A stretch of DNA of 64,000 nt from NCBI GenBank assembly GCA_016180815.1, contig JACPAN010000015.1, forward strand, positions 140,680 to 204,679, in the 5' to 3' direction. The DNA comes from Elusimicrobiota bacterium. GTDB lineage: Bacteria; Elusimicrobiota; Elusimicrobia; JACQPE01. Below the pieces are notes generated by a model that made no database searches, had not been told where the DNA came from, and saw only the letters and a list, made by a program, of their open reading frames with translations. Below, one piece after another: positions 42,265-51,048 of the stretch. Every line of letters starts with the position of its first letter. Positions within the stretch are counted from its first letter, which is position 1. The position numbers and the translations under genes are program-made.

Positions 42265-42908
42265 TTGTTTTTGAAGACGAGAATATTTTGGTCGCGGATA
42301 AGCCCGCCGGGCTGTTGGTGATTCCGGGTCGAGGCCCGGCCAAAAACGAGCAGACGCTAAAAGGCATGCTCAGTGAAGAAGCCGGGCGGTTGTGGGTGGT
42401 GCACCGTTTGGACCGGGAGGCCAGCGGCTTGGTCTGTTTTGCCCGCAACGCGCAAACCCACCGGTATTTGTCCATGAAATTTGAGCAGCGCGAGGTCAAA
42501 AAAACGTATTTGGTTTTGGTTCAGGGGGTGTTGTCCAGAGAGAGGGACGCGATTCAATCGAAAATCCGGACGTATGGGTCCGGGCGCATGGGCGTTCATC
42601 CGGACGGCAAGGAATCGGAAACCAAGTACCGGGTTAAAGAGCGTTTTGTCCAGGCGAGTTTATGCGAGGTTGATTTGATGACCGGGCGCCGCCATCAAAT
42701 CCGCGTGCATTTTTATTCCATCGGGCATCCGGTGGCGGGCGATCCTTTATATGGGAGCCGCCCGGAGAAATCCTTGCGTTTGATGCTGCATGCCTGGAAA
42801 TTGGCGTTTCGCGGGCCGGATGGAAAACCGATTGATTTGGAAGTTGCACCGCCGCCGGATTTTTTAAGCGTCGTGGAGAGTCTTAGGACTCGATCCGTTC
42901 AACCTTAA
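42261..42908 (+). CDS. RluA-family pseudouridine synthase
   Basis: Converts uridine to pseudouridine in rRNA or tRNA. I start at GTG 42261, which overlaps the transporter stop as GTGA; the frame upstream is a shadow of the transporter gene. VVHRLDREASGLVCFAR near 49 holds the catalytic Asp. CEVDLMTGRRHQIRVHF near 137 and HPVAGDPLYG follow in family order. 215 residues and no S4 domain, as in the RluA/TruC branch. The 3' end overlaps pyk by 26 bases, tail to tail. Confidence 0.92.
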   Translation: MIVFEDENILVADKPAGLLVIPGRGPAKNEQTLKGMLSEEAGRLWVVHRLDREASGLVCFARNAQTHRYLSMKFEQREVKKTYLVLVQGVLSRERDAIQSKIRTYGSGRMGVHPDGKESETKYRVKERFVQASLCEVDLMTGRRHQIRVHFYSIGHPVAGDPLYGSRPEKSLRLMLHAWKLAFRGPDGKPIDLEVAPPPDFLSVVESLRTRSVQP

Positions 42909-44298
42909 TCAGGTTGGTTGTTCCGGATTTATTCAGCGGCACGCCTGCGGTCACCACCGCGATATCCCCTTTTTTGGCGCGTCCGTTGACTTTGGCGGCG
43001 TGCAGGGAAATTTTGAAGAGATCGTCGAGGGTGTGCGCGCGCGGGATTTCAATGGGCACAATACCCCAATTGAGGTTTAAGAAGCGCAAAATCGAGGGGT
43101 TGTGGCTTAAGGCCAGGATATTCTGCCTGGGCCTGAAACGCGAAACGCGCTGAGCCGTTGAGCCGAAGGCCGTGGGCGTGATGATGACTTTGGCGCGCAA
43201 ATCCTCGGCCATGATGCAGGCCGCCTGGCTGATGGAATCCGAGACCGTGTTGCCCACCGGAGTGTCGTCGAGCAACCGCCGGTGATTCAAGCTTTGCTCC
43301 GCGACCTGGATGATAGAGCACATCATGAGCACGGATTCCACCGGGTATTTGCCGACGGCGGTTTCCTCGGAGAGCATAAGCGCGTCCGCGGAATCCAAGA
43401 CCGCGGTGGTGATGTCCGTGACCTCGGCGCGGGTCGGGCGCGGGCGCGCGACCATGGAGGCCAGCATGTGAGTGGCGACGATCGAGGGCTTGCCCATTTG
43501 GCGCGCGTGCGTGATGATTTTCTTTTGGGCCAGCGGCACCTGCTGCAGGGGGATTTCAACGCCCAAATCCCCCCTCGCGACCATAACCCCGTCCGAGACC
43601 TGCACAATGGCATCGAGCCGGTCCAAGGCTTCGTGCTTTTCGATTTTGGCGATGATGGGGATTCTGCCTTTGCCGAGATGAGCGAGCAGCGCACGCGCTT
43701 GTTTGATGTCCTTGGGATCGCGTACGAACGAGAGCGCCACTATGTCCACGCCGGCTTCAACGCCGAAGGCCATGTCGCGTTTGTCTTTTTCCGTGATCAC
43801 TTCGGCGTGGAGCGTGCCGTCGGGAAAATTGATGCCCTGATGCGAGGTCAGGCGCCCGCCGTTTAACACGCGGCATTGAATGATGGTCCTGTCCGTGGAC
43901 AAGACTTCGACTTCGATCAATCCGTCCGCTAAAAACAGGGAATTGCTTTTTTTAACGTCTTTGGGCAGGCCCGCGTAATTGACGGAGATTTGGCGGCGAT
44001 TGCCCATGATTTTTTTGGTGGTGAGTTTTAACAGGTCCCCGGCCCTCAGTTCCGCAACGCGGCCGGATAATTCCCCGATCCTGATTTTTGGGCCGGAAAT
44101 ATCCTGAAGGATGGCGACGGGAAGCTTTGATTTTTGGGCCACGTCGCGCACGGCTTTGATGCGGCGGGCGTGGTCTTTGGGCGTGCCGTGGGAGAAGTTG
44201 AGGCGGAAAACATTGACTCCGCCCTCGATCATTTGTTCCAGGATTCCCGGTCCGTCGCAGGCCGGACCCAGCGTGGCGACGATTTTGGTTTTTTTCAT
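42883..44298 (-). CDS. pyk: Pyruvate kinase
   Basis: Last glycolytic step: phosphoenolpyruvate and ADP to pyruvate and ATP. KTKIVATLGPAC at the N-terminus, VFRLNFSHG near 30, PIIAKIEKHEALDRLD near 215 (catalytic Lys and Glu) and DGVMVARGDLGVEIPL near 240 are all present. The C-terminal allosteric domain is complete. 471 residues. Stand-alone gene, ATG at 44298. Confidence 0.96.
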   Translation of the reverse strand: MKKTKIVATLGPACDGPGILEQMIEGGVNVFRLNFSHGTPKDHARRIKAVRDVAQKSKLPVAILQDISGPKIRIGELSGRVAELRAGDLLKLTTKKIMGNRRQISVNYAGLPKDVKKSNSLFLADGLIEVEVLSTDRTIIQCRVLNGGRLTSHQGINFPDGTLHAEVITEKDKRDMAFGVEAGVDIVALSFVRDPKDIKQARALLAHLGKGRIPIIAKIEKHEALDRLDAIVQVSDGVMVARGDLGVEIPLQQVPLAQKKIITHARQMGKPSIVATHMLASMVARPRPTRAEVTDITTAVLDSADALMLSEETAVGKYPVESVLMMCSIIQVAEQSLNHRRLLDDTPVGNTVSDSISQAACIMAEDLRAKVIITPTAFGSTAQRVSRFRPRQNILALSHNPSILRFLNLNWGIVPIEIPRAHTLDDLFKISLHAAKVNGRAKKGDIAVVTAGVPLNKSGTTNLIKVERIES

Positions 44299-44372
44299 GG
44301 CAACAGGGGAACTGCTCCCCCCTCAATATTCTAGCCGCCTGCGCGGCAAATGCCATAATCGATTTGGTTTTG

Positions 44373-44876
44373 ATGATGTTCATTTTAAGCGTGGTTATTT
44401 TCCTGCTGGCGGCGGCGGCGAGCCTGTTTTTACTGGCGTTGGGCTTGCCGGGCAATTGGGCGCTATTGGCCGGCACATTATTGGCGATCGCGTTAAGCCC
44501 GAAGGCGGCGCTCACATTCGGCGCGGTGTTTATTTTGCTGGGCGTGTGCATTTTCGCCGAGGTTGTGGAGTGGCTGTGCGGGGTGTTCGGAGCGAGGCGC
44601 TACGGTGTGTCTAAGGCCGGGGTGCTGGGCGCTTTAATCGGCGGGTTGATCGGCGCTATTTTGTTGGGCTCCGTGATTCCGGTGGTGGGTGCGATCCCGG
44701 GCGGGTTTATCGGGACGTTTTTGGGCGCTTTTTTGGCGGAGCTGTCGCGCGGTCAAAATAGGGAACAGGCGCTGCGTCTGGGCTGGGGCGCGTTTACGGC
44801 GCGGATGCTGGCGTTGGTGGCGAAATTCGGGGTGACTTTCACCATGGCCGCGATCGGGTTTTTCTTTCTTTTCTAA
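44373..44876 (+). CDS. DUF456 membrane protein
   Basis: About 167 residues, almost entirely hydrophobic with Gly-rich helices. LGLPGNWALLAG near 25 and AVLGALIGGLIGA-like glycine repeats near 85-120 match DUF456. Function unknown. The ATG at 44373 (or 44376) is preferred over a TTG at 44364. The stop codon TAA ends with the first base of the left terminal repeat of the element that follows, so the element inserted right behind this gene. Confidence 0.85.
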   Translation: MMFILSVVIFLLAAAASLFLLALGLPGNWALLAGTLLAIALSPKAALTFGAVFILLGVCIFAEVVEWLCGVFGARRYGVSKAGVLGALIGGLIGAILLGSVIPVVGAIPGGFIGTFLGAFLAELSRGQNREQALRLGWGAFTARMLALVAKFGVTFTMAAIGFFFLF

Positions 44877-45149
44877 GGGGTCGCGGAGAAATAATATGTA
44901 CATTTTGGAGGCCCAGATTTGAGCCGTATGCTAGGCGCGCCGAGCGCAGCGTACCTGGAGGGTACGTTAGCGAAGGCGCAACGACGCAGACGGCCAAATA
45001 TGGGCCTCCCCGAAGGGCCAGGGCATTTTTGGGCTGCGACTTTGCCGGATTTTTTTTACGTACCTTGCAGGCACGCCGCAAAAAATCCGGCTTCGTCTCG
45101 CTCCAAAATTGCTCTGGCAAAATGTACATATTATTTCTCCGCGACCCCT
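44876..45149. mobile_element. MITE-like element with 32-bp terminal inverted repeats
   Basis: Bases 44876-44907 and 45118-45149 are identical inverted copies, 32 bases each, starting AGGGGTCGCGGAGAAATAAT. Within the left arm begins a second unit (44907-45009) with its own 15-base inverted ends, GGAGGCCCAGATTTG and CAAATATGGGCCTCC, one mismatch apart. This inner unit belongs to the same family as the copy at 1-69. A further perfect 12-base hairpin, GCCGGATTTTTT/AAAAAATCCGGC, lies at 45044-45091. There is no transposase; both flanking genes end exactly at the arms. It explains the gap between genes here. Confidence 0.8.
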
Positions 45150-45996
45150 AACAGGGGAACATTTTCCGGACCGTCGTTTCCACGACAAAAAGGCCGGCGT
45201 CCGGGCGCTTGTCTTCGCTGGCATACACGGAGGAGCCGGCCATGGCTTGGTGCAGGTAAGGCAGGTAATTGACCAACTCCGATTCCAAAGCCCGGAAAAT
45301 GATGAAGCGGCTGAACAGGCGTTTCCCTTTCTTAGACTCCATCTCGGCCCAGTATTTTCTGATCACAGGGTCTTCCCCTTTGATTTTTGTGTTGGGGTGG
45401 CGGAAGACAGAGCCGGATTTGGGGTAAAACCAACCACCCTTTTTGTTTCGGCGGGCAAGGCCGATTTTTTCCAAGTCGCGCAAGACGGTTTGGGCGTTTT
45501 TTGCGGGAAATCCGAGCAGGCCGGCGAGATTGGCCGCATCCCAGGCTTGGCGGTTATTCGACAGAGTTTGATGAATCCAATAATGCAGGGCGGATTTTTT
45601 GATGGCTTGTGACTGCTCCAGGTTTAAATTCGTCACGGATTGCTCGCGGGCTTTGCCGATGGCGGTTTCCAGCGGATGGCGGCTTTGAGTTTGCTGGGCG
45701 GATAAAAGGGGGACGATTAATTCATCGAAACCGTGCTGCCCGTAGGCGGATTTTAAATGAGCCAGAACAAATTCGCGGATCATGGGCCGGTCCGTGACCG
45801 GCCAGAGCAAACGCCTTAAAGCCAGCAGGGTTTTGGCTCCGGGCAAAGAATGCCCATTTTCCAAATTCAGGTATTGGCGGTAGGAGCAGCCGAGAGCGGC
45901 GTTCCCCCCGTTCTTGTGATAGAACTCGTAGGCGGTTTTAAAGCCGGCTTTGCGGCGCATTTTGACCAGCGTGGGGCCGAAGGCATTGGCTTTCAT
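45148..45996 (-). CDS. HTH transcriptional regulator-like protein (XRE plus winged helix)
   Basis: 282 residues. About 5-65 resembles a Cro-type helix-turn-helix (CSYRQYLNLENGHSLPGAKT). About 150-190 looks like a winged helix (NLAGLLGFPAKNAQTVLRDL, then EKIGLARRNKKGGWFY). The layout recalls the TIGR02147/DUF4423 group of regulators, which I suggest with caution. Its stop codon lies on the outer edge of the MITE-like element, so the C-terminus may have been altered by the insertion. Confidence 0.6.
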   Translation of the reverse strand: MKANAFGPTLVKMRRKAGFKTAYEFYHKNGGNAALGCSYRQYLNLENGHSLPGAKTLLALRRLLWPVTDRPMIREFVLAHLKSAYGQHGFDELIVPLLSAQQTQSRHPLETAIGKAREQSVTNLNLEQSQAIKKSALHYWIHQTLSNNRQAWDAANLAGLLGFPAKNAQTVLRDLEKIGLARRNKKGGWFYPKSGSVFRHPNTKIKGEDPVIRKYWAEMESKKGKRLFSRFIIFRALESELVNYLPYLHQAMAGSSVYASEDKRPDAGLFVVETTVRKMFPC

Positions 45997-46195
45997 CAGT
46001 TTCTTCAGGAAGTCTAACCCCGATTTTTAGAGAAATCAAGTTTCCTTAGCCTGGCCTTATCGAGCAAAGGAATTTCCTCAAACTTTAGGGCCTAAGCGGG
46101 GCCCGGGGGACACTAGGCGGAGTTGTTGCGGCGCGGCAAAATAATGAGGGGCGGATATCGGCCGCCGAAAATTGTCAACGATAGCGGGGTGTTGC

Positions 46196-46753
46196 ATGGT
46201 TCGCATGTTGTTCGTTCCTCTTTTTTTAGTTTCCGTGGCCGTTGCCTCGGCGCAGTCCACCCAAGAAACGCATGAGGAAGCGGCCGCGGTCTTTGATGGC
46301 TCCGGGGCAGGCCGGGAAATTCCCATCGGCCGTGGATTGGCGGTGGTGGCCAGTTCGGACAGCGTGGCGTCCAGCCGCATTCGTCCGGCGCATCGCTGGT
46401 GTCCGCCGGGTCCGGGCAAGTCGTTTCGCTGCAGGGATATCCCGGACCGGCTTATCGAAGAGCATGAAGTGATAACCACGTACCGGATTTTGGATCGCGC
46501 GCGTTACGCCGAAGCGCAAGGCAAGCCCTGGATTTTTCCGGGAGCAGCAGCGGGGTTGGGCCTTGGCTTGACGGCGGGGGCGCTGGCTTTGCTGGCCGCC
46601 GGGCCGCTCTCGACGCTGTTGATTTTGACCGGACTCGGCGCCGTCTTCGGCGCGGCCGCGGGTTATGTGACGGCCTGGAATATCGCGGCCAACAGGAGCG
46701 AGGTGTTCAGCGAGACCGAGGAATACACGGTGTCGCGCGACTTGCCGCAGTGA
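46196..46753 (+). CDS. Small exported membrane protein (cassette gene 1)
   Basis: 185 residues from ATG 46196. Signal peptide MLFVPLFLVSVAVASAQ, then a polar part with two Cys (HRWCPPGPGKSFRCRD near 70). A pair of Gly/Ala-rich membrane helices near 115-160 (GLGLGLTAGALALLAAG) and a polar tail follow. No family recognised. Three similar small genes follow with overlapping or very close ends. Confidence 0.6.
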   Translation: MVRMLFVPLFLVSVAVASAQSTQETHEEAAAVFDGSGAGREIPIGRGLAVVASSDSVASSRIRPAHRWCPPGPGKSFRCRDIPDRLIEEHEVITTYRILDRARYAEAQGKPWIFPGAAAGLGLGLTAGALALLAAGPLSTLLILTGLGAVFGAAAGYVTAWNIAANRSEVFSETEEYTVSRDLPQ

Positions 46754-47292
46754 AGAAAATTGCGTTGATATTCGTTTTCACTTCGGACGTTATGGCTTGG
46801 GCCGATCAAAACGAAACTTTATTGGCTCAAGCGAGGCCGTATTTTGGGGAAACGGCTCAAGCGGCGCCCAGGGCGGCGGTTCATCCTGTTCCTTCAACGG
46901 AAATAGGCGCTGCTTTAAGCCGGCCGTTGAGCGCGTCCGAAGAGCCTGCTGACCATGCGTGCCGGGAATCCTATGCGTTTTGCGTGCGTCAGGCGCGATT
47001 TTGGCGGCGGCGGGCCGGGCAAGACGAATTTTGGGGAAAAATCGAGCTGATCGCCGGGTTTGTTCAGGGCGCGGCCGGGGCGATTTCGCTGGCCGCGGCC
47101 GTTTACGCTTTCTCTTGGATTCCCCTGTTGATGGCGGTGTCCTCGTTGTTGGTTGGGGCGCTGCTTTTTTCAGCAGGAGCCAGGAGATTAAACCGGGCCC
47201 GGCGGACCGAAGCCCGCAGCCGGGAAATCGCCAATGATTGCGAACAAGAGAACAGACAATGTCAAGAATCAGGAGGAAACGATGCGTGTTAA
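46750..47292 (+). CDS. Small exported membrane protein (cassette gene 2)
   Basis: 180 residues from GTG 46750, which overlaps the previous stop (GTGA). A signal-like N-terminus is followed by a Pro/Ala stretch and two Cys (CRESYAFCV near 75). WGKIELIAGFVQGAAGAISL opens a two-helix membrane region. A basic helix ending in Cys (NDCEQENRQC) closes the protein. The same order of parts is seen in the next gene, so they may be paralogues. Function unknown. Confidence 0.6.
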   Translation: MKKIALIFVFTSDVMAWADQNETLLAQARPYFGETAQAAPRAAVHPVPSTEIGAALSRPLSASEEPADHACRESYAFCVRQARFWRRRAGQDEFWGKIELIAGFVQGAAGAISLAAAVYAFSWIPLLMAVSSLLVGALLFSAGARRLNRARRTEARSREIANDCEQENRQCQESGGNDAC

Positions 47293-47812
47293 TACTGTCG
47301 TCAAAGCTGTTGCAACGGCGGCTGTCGTCTTTTTATGCGGGCCCTGGCGGCTGACGGCCCAGGCGCTGCCGCAGGGGAGCGAATTTGAGCAGGCCCAGGA
47401 TGTTTTTGACGGAGCGCGTTGGTCCGGCGGCCCCAGGCGCTTAAGGCGCGATGTGCGGGCAATGAGTGATGCCGAAATCGATGCGGAAATTGATCCTATT
47501 GATCAGGATTGCCAGAGAAGTTTGTCTGATTTCATGGAGAATCGCGAGATCGCTTCCGCAGCGCGTCAGCGCGCTTGGGGCGAGCTGGCCGGCGGGGTCG
47601 TTTCAGCGGCCGGCGGGTTGACGTTGATGGCGTTGCCGGCTTTTGTGGGCGCCGGGGCGTTGGTTTTGTTTTTCGTTTTAGGCGGCACGCTGTGCTACCT
47701 TGCGTCGCGCCTGTTGCAATCCTCGGCGGAGTCTTTTCAGGAAGCCAGGGTGCATCAGTTTTTGGCGGAGCACAAAGCGGATAACGCCAATGCTCTTTGC
47801 CGTGAAGGATAA
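47282..47812 (+). CDS. Small exported membrane protein (cassette gene 3)
   Basis: 176 residues from ATG 47282 after AGGAGG; overlaps gene 2 by 11 bases. A signal peptide (AVATAAVVFLCGPWRLTAQA) leads to an acidic stretch (DAEIDAEIDPIDQDC). WGELAGGVVSAAGGLTLMAL then starts a two-helix membrane hairpin, and a charged helix ends in NALCREG. Compare WGKIELIAG...GAAGAISL in gene 2. I know no family. Confidence 0.6.
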   Translation: MRVNTVVKAVATAAVVFLCGPWRLTAQALPQGSEFEQAQDVFDGARWSGGPRRLRRDVRAMSDAEIDAEIDPIDQDCQRSLSDFMENREIASAARQRAWGELAGGVVSAAGGLTLMALPAFVGAGALVLFFVLGGTLCYLASRLLQSSAESFQEARVHQFLAEHKADNANALCREG

Positions 47813-47817
47813 ATTCA

Positions 47818-47994
47818 GTGGAAATTTTGCCCTTGTTTTATTATGCCGGCGGTTTTTTGCTCTTACTCGCTTTATTTCAATGGGTGAGGTGGAATGATTC
47901 CCGTAAAAAGGCAAATCAAACGCAGGGTTTCTATAACGAGGTCAAGGCTGATCTTCAAGAGATGAAAGCCTGCGACGCGGAGCCGGCGAGCTAA
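47818..47994 (+). CDS. 58-residue single-pass membrane protein (cassette gene 4)
   Basis: Starts at GTG 47818, five bases after the previous stop, with GAAGGAT as ribosome site. LPLFYYAGGFLLLLALFQWV is one membrane helix; a basic patch (RWNDSRKKANQ) follows, which predicts the C-terminus in the cytoplasm. It ends with CDAEPAS. The stop overlaps the serS stop region, tail to tail. Too short for default gene finders; the coupling supports it. Confidence 0.5.
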   Translation: MEILPLFYYAGGFLLLLALFQWVRWNDSRKKANQTQGFYNEVKADLQEMKACDAEPAS

Positions 47995-49271
47995 ATCGAA
48001 TCAAAGCCCGTATAAGGCCGCAGGGCGTCCGGTATGCTGACGCGGCCTTCGGGCGTCTGATAGTTTTCCAGAATCGCGGCCAAGCAGCGGCCTACGGCAA
48101 CGCCGGAGCCGTTTAAGGTGTGGACGAATTCTTTTTTGCCGTCTGCGCGTTTGATTTTGATATTGGCGCGGCGGGCTTGAAAATCCAGGCAATTGGAACA
48201 GGAAGAGATTTCCCGCCATTTGTTTTCCCCGGGCATCCAGACTTCCAAATCATAAGTTTTGGTTGAGGCGAAACCGAGATCAGCGCTGCATAGGGCCAAG
48301 ACCCGGTGCGGGATGCCCAGGCGCTCCAAAACCACGCAAGCCTGTTTGGTCATGAGTTCCAAGTCTTCCATGGATTTTTCCGGGAAAGCGAAGCGCACCA
48401 ATTCCACTTTGTTGAATTGATGATTGCGGATGAGGCCGCGGATATCTTTGCCGTAAGAGCCGGCCTCGCTCCTGAAACAGGCGGTGTAGGCCGTATACGC
48501 CAAGGGCAGATTTTTTTCATCCAGCATTTCCCCCCGGTGCAGATTGACCAAAGAAACCTCGGAGGTTGGGATTAAATAAAGGTCGGGGCCGGGTTCTTCT
48601 TTGTGGATTTGATAAAGCTCTTCTTTGAATTTGGGCAAATGCCCGCTGGCGGTGAGGGTTTCGGCTGAGGCGAAATACGGCGGCCAGAATTCCTGGTACC
48701 CGTGCTCTTTGGTGTGAATATTCAGCATAAAGGAAATAAGGGCGCGCTCCAGGGCCGCGCCTTTGCCTTTTAGGAGAGCGAATCGGGAGCCCGCGAGCTT
48801 GGCGGCGCGCTCAAAATCAAAAATCCCTAATTTTTCACCGATGGCTTGATGGTCCAGAGCTTTGAAATCGAGTTTTTTAGGTTCGCCCCAGTTGCGCACG
48901 ACTTTATTGTCCTCAGGGGAAGCGCCTAAAGGCGTGCTTGCGTCCGGGGCATTGGGCAGGCCCAGGGCCAGGGCTTCCATTTGGGTTTGGAGCCCGGCTA
49001 ATTCCTTTTCTTTGTCCATCAGCGGGCGCTTGATATCCTCGGATTCTTTCATGAGCGAGGGGTCGTCCTTGCCCGAAGCGCGCAAAGCCCCGACTTTTTT
49101 AGACAATTCGTTTTTTTTGGACCGGAGGGTTTCTACATCGAGTAGAAGTTTGCGGCAGCGTCCGTCTTTTTCCAGAAGTTCTTCCAGGGCCGGCAAATAG
49201 CGCCCGCCCCGGTTTTTATAGGCCTGGCGGAACAAATCAGGTTGTTCGCGGACTTTCTTTAAGTCGATCAC
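47991..49271 (-). CDS. serS: Seryl-tRNA synthetase
   Basis: Charges tRNA-Ser with serine. The N-terminal coiled-coil arm (about 30-105) grips the long variable arm of tRNA-Ser. Class II motif 2 reads CFRSEAGSYGKDIRGLIR near 267, with NHQFNKVELV. Motif 3 is SGVAVGRCLAAILENYQ near 390. 426 residues, bacterial type. Tail-to-tail with the small-membrane-protein cassette; a YggU-type gene lies 19 bases upstream. Confidence 0.97.
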   Translation of the reverse strand: MIDLKKVREQPDLFRQAYKNRGGRYLPALEELLEKDGRCRKLLLDVETLRSKKNELSKKVGALRASGKDDPSLMKESEDIKRPLMDKEKELAGLQTQMEALALGLPNAPDASTPLGASPEDNKVVRNWGEPKKLDFKALDHQAIGEKLGIFDFERAAKLAGSRFALLKGKGAALERALISFMLNIHTKEHGYQEFWPPYFASAETLTASGHLPKFKEELYQIHKEEPGPDLYLIPTSEVSLVNLHRGEMLDEKNLPLAYTAYTACFRSEAGSYGKDIRGLIRNHQFNKVELVRFAFPEKSMEDLELMTKQACVVLERLGIPHRVLALCSADLGFASTKTYDLEVWMPGENKWREISSCSNCLDFQARRANIKIKRADGKKEFVHTLNGSGVAVGRCLAAILENYQTPEGRVSIPDALRPYTGFDSI

Positions 49272-49290
49272 TAGGGGATTTTACCAATCG

Positions 49291-49524
49291 TCAGCAGGAT
49301 AGGCCCATGAATTGAATGATTTTATTGGGTGAGCGGGCCCCCTTGATGATGCGCAATTTGACGGCAGGAACGCCCAGGCTCTGGGCCAGAAGATTTAGGG
49401 CCGCGTTATTGGCCAAGCCGCGCTCAGCCGGAGCCTTGACCCAGGCTTCATAAGCGTCCGGGGCTTTTTGAATAATTTCGGATTTGCGCGCGTCTGGATG
49501 GACTTTGAGTTTGATGAGAACCAT
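49291..49524 (-). CDS. DUF167/YggU family protein
   Basis: 77 residues. LKVHPDARKSEI, then VKAPAERGLANNAALNLLAQ and IIKGARSPNKIIQF are the three conserved parts of this small alpha/beta family, whose function is unknown. Same strand as serS and 19 bases before it, so co-transcribed. Confidence 0.92.
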   Translation of the reverse strand: MVLIKLKVHPDARKSEIIQKAPDAYEAWVKAPAERGLANNAALNLLAQSLGVPAVKLRIIKGARSPNKIIQFMGLSC

Positions 49525-49547
49525 TCCCCTATTTTGAAAAATTAAAG

Positions 49548-49576
49548 TTGCTGTTTTCGGGAAGGCGGGGTAAACT
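49548..49576 (+). promoter_or_regulatory. Predicted sigma-70 promoter of the 49607 gene
   Basis: TTGCTG at 49548-49553 and TAAACT at 49571-49576 are separated by exactly 17 bases. Transcription would begin near 49583, and AGGAGG at 49594-49599 precedes the ATG by seven bases. Confidence 0.55.
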
Positions 49577-49606
49577 TAGCGTGACCGGCAATCAGGAGGC
49601 GCCAAT

Positions 49607-50362
49607 ATGAACAAAGCTAAATTCCGGGAAGCGGCCCTGTTTCTGTTTTTATTTTTATTGGGGTTGATGTTTTGCGTGGGGGTTCACGCTGAGGGCGGGA
49701 AAGCTGGCGGCGGGAAAAAGAAATCATCCGCAACATCAAGAAACGACCGGGAATTAGAGGGTCTTCTGCGTACGGAAAATTTGGATCCGGCGAGCGAGGC
49801 GCATGGCCGGATTTTGGAATTGTTGGGCGACCGGGACGGAACCTCTGTGACCGTTTGCTTGCGGGCCGCGCGTTTCGGCGGGGACCGGGTCCGCGCCACG
49901 ACATCCGTTGGGCAGGCGCGGATGGCGCTTGATTTTATGGAGGCCGTGGCTCATGCGCGTTATGAAGCGCAGAATATTCAGGATTTCACGGCCCGCAACA
50001 TGATTGAATTTTTAAAAGTGTGCGTAGCCGACAATGAGAGCGGCCGTCCGCGCGCTTGCCGCAATGACATGGGATCGGAAAACGGGATTCCGGCCGTGGC
50101 CGATTATTTATTGCGTGAACGCAGGGAACCCGGTCCCGGGGGCAAGGGACATCGAAACGTGGGCGGGCATTTGAACCGGGCCCAAGCCCGGGCTGCGAAT
50201 GAAGCCAGTGAGGATGTGATTAACGGAGTGATCGAGCTGGCGGAGACAAAAGCTGAGTATGAACCGTATGTTGTTTGGCTTGAATCCATGGGTTTGACCA
50301 ATTACGCGGAGAAAATAAGGAATGAACGCCTGGATACGGCCAGGCGGGAATTGCTTCGTTAG
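49607..50362 (+). CDS. Exported protein of unknown function
   Basis: 251 residues. The signal peptide (AALFLFLFLLGLMFCVGVHA) is followed by a Gly/Lys-rich linker (GGKAGGGKKKSS) and a mostly helical domain with three Cys. No known motif. It has its own promoter and strong ribosome site, so it is surely a gene. Its end overlaps the convergent TVP38-type gene by four bases. Confidence 0.65.
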   Translation: MNKAKFREAALFLFLFLLGLMFCVGVHAEGGKAGGGKKKSSATSRNDRELEGLLRTENLDPASEAHGRILELLGDRDGTSVTVCLRAARFGGDRVRATTSVGQARMALDFMEAVAHARYEAQNIQDFTARNMIEFLKVCVADNESGRPRACRNDMGSENGIPAVADYLLRERREPGPGGKGHRNVGGHLNRAQARAANEASEDVINGVIELAETKAEYEPYVVWLESMGLTNYAEKIRNERLDTARRELLR

Positions 50363-51048
50363 AAAGGATTCTTTTTACGGTTGGCGGGCAGCCATTTTTT
50401 GAAAATTTTCGGCGTCATGGAAAGAAAAACCATGAGCATGGCGGCCAGGAATAAATGCACGAAGGCTTTACCGTTGACGCCCGTTGTTCCGGATAAAATG
50501 GAGTCCGCAAAATAGGTGTAGATAAAGGTTCCCGGCAGCATGCCTGCCAGCGAGCCCAGGGCAAAGTCCCGATAGCGAATTTTGGAAATACCGGCCGCGA
50601 AATTCAAGCCGTTGAAGGGAACAAAAGGCAGGAGCCTGAGCGTCAGTATCGTTTGGAAGCCGTGTTGAGCGGCTTTGGCGTCTAAAGCCGCCAGTTTGCC
50701 ATCTTTTAAAAGAGAAGCCACAAAATCCCGGCCCATGAACCGGGCGACCAAAAAGGCCAAAGAGGCGCCGATATTGGCGGAAATCGCGTTGTAAATGGTG
50801 CCCCACAGCGTTCCGAAAACCGCGCCTCCCCCCAAAACAAAAGGGATGGCAGGCAAACCCACGGCGCTGGTGCAGGCATAGGCCGCGATGAAGGCGATAG
50901 GTCCCCACCAGACATTTCTGAGTATGCGGATAAAAGCGAGCAGGGAGTCTTTGTTGAGGTAAGGGGCCAGGGGGCTGAATCGCGCCAAGAGCGCAATCGC
51001 CAGAAGGCCCGCAATCAGCGCCGCAAATTTTCCCGCGCGCGCGTTCAT
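50359..51048 (-). CDS. TVP38/TMEM64 family membrane protein
   Basis: 229 residues from ATG 51048, which overlaps the upstream stop as ATGA; the open frame reaches further but only shadows the neighbour. FVLGGGAVFGTLWGTIYNAI and GASLAFLVARFMGRDF near 75-110, then LRLLPFVPFNGLNFAAGISK near 145, are the VTT domain motifs shared with DedA. DedA-superfamily proteins are linked to lipid scrambling and envelope homeostasis. Last gene of the eight-ORF run starting at pit. Confidence 0.88.
   Translation of the reverse strand: MNARAGKFAALIAGLLAIALLARFSPLAPYLNKDSLLAFIRILRNVWWGPIAFIAAYACTSAVGLPAIPFVLGGGAVFGTLWGTIYNAISANIGASLAFLVARFMGRDFVASLLKDGKLAALDAKAAQHGFQTILTLRLLPFVPFNGLNFAAGISKIRYRDFALGSLAGMLPGTFIYTYFADSILSGTTGVNGKAFVHLFLAAMLMVFLSMTPKIFKKWLPANRKKNPF

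Noticed and set aside
44910-45118. CRISPR-like or rho-independent terminator array in the repeat element
   Set aside because: The internal repeats are inverted, not direct with spacers, and the hairpins lack a defined T-tract pattern; a MITE-like element explains them better.
45148-45996. Transposase for the adjacent element
   Set aside because: No DDE or HUH motif; the sequence shows two helix-turn-helix-type regions instead.
49272-49290. T-box or other leader in front of serS
   Set aside because: Only 19 bases separate serS from the YggU-type gene, too little for a T-box or similar structured leader.
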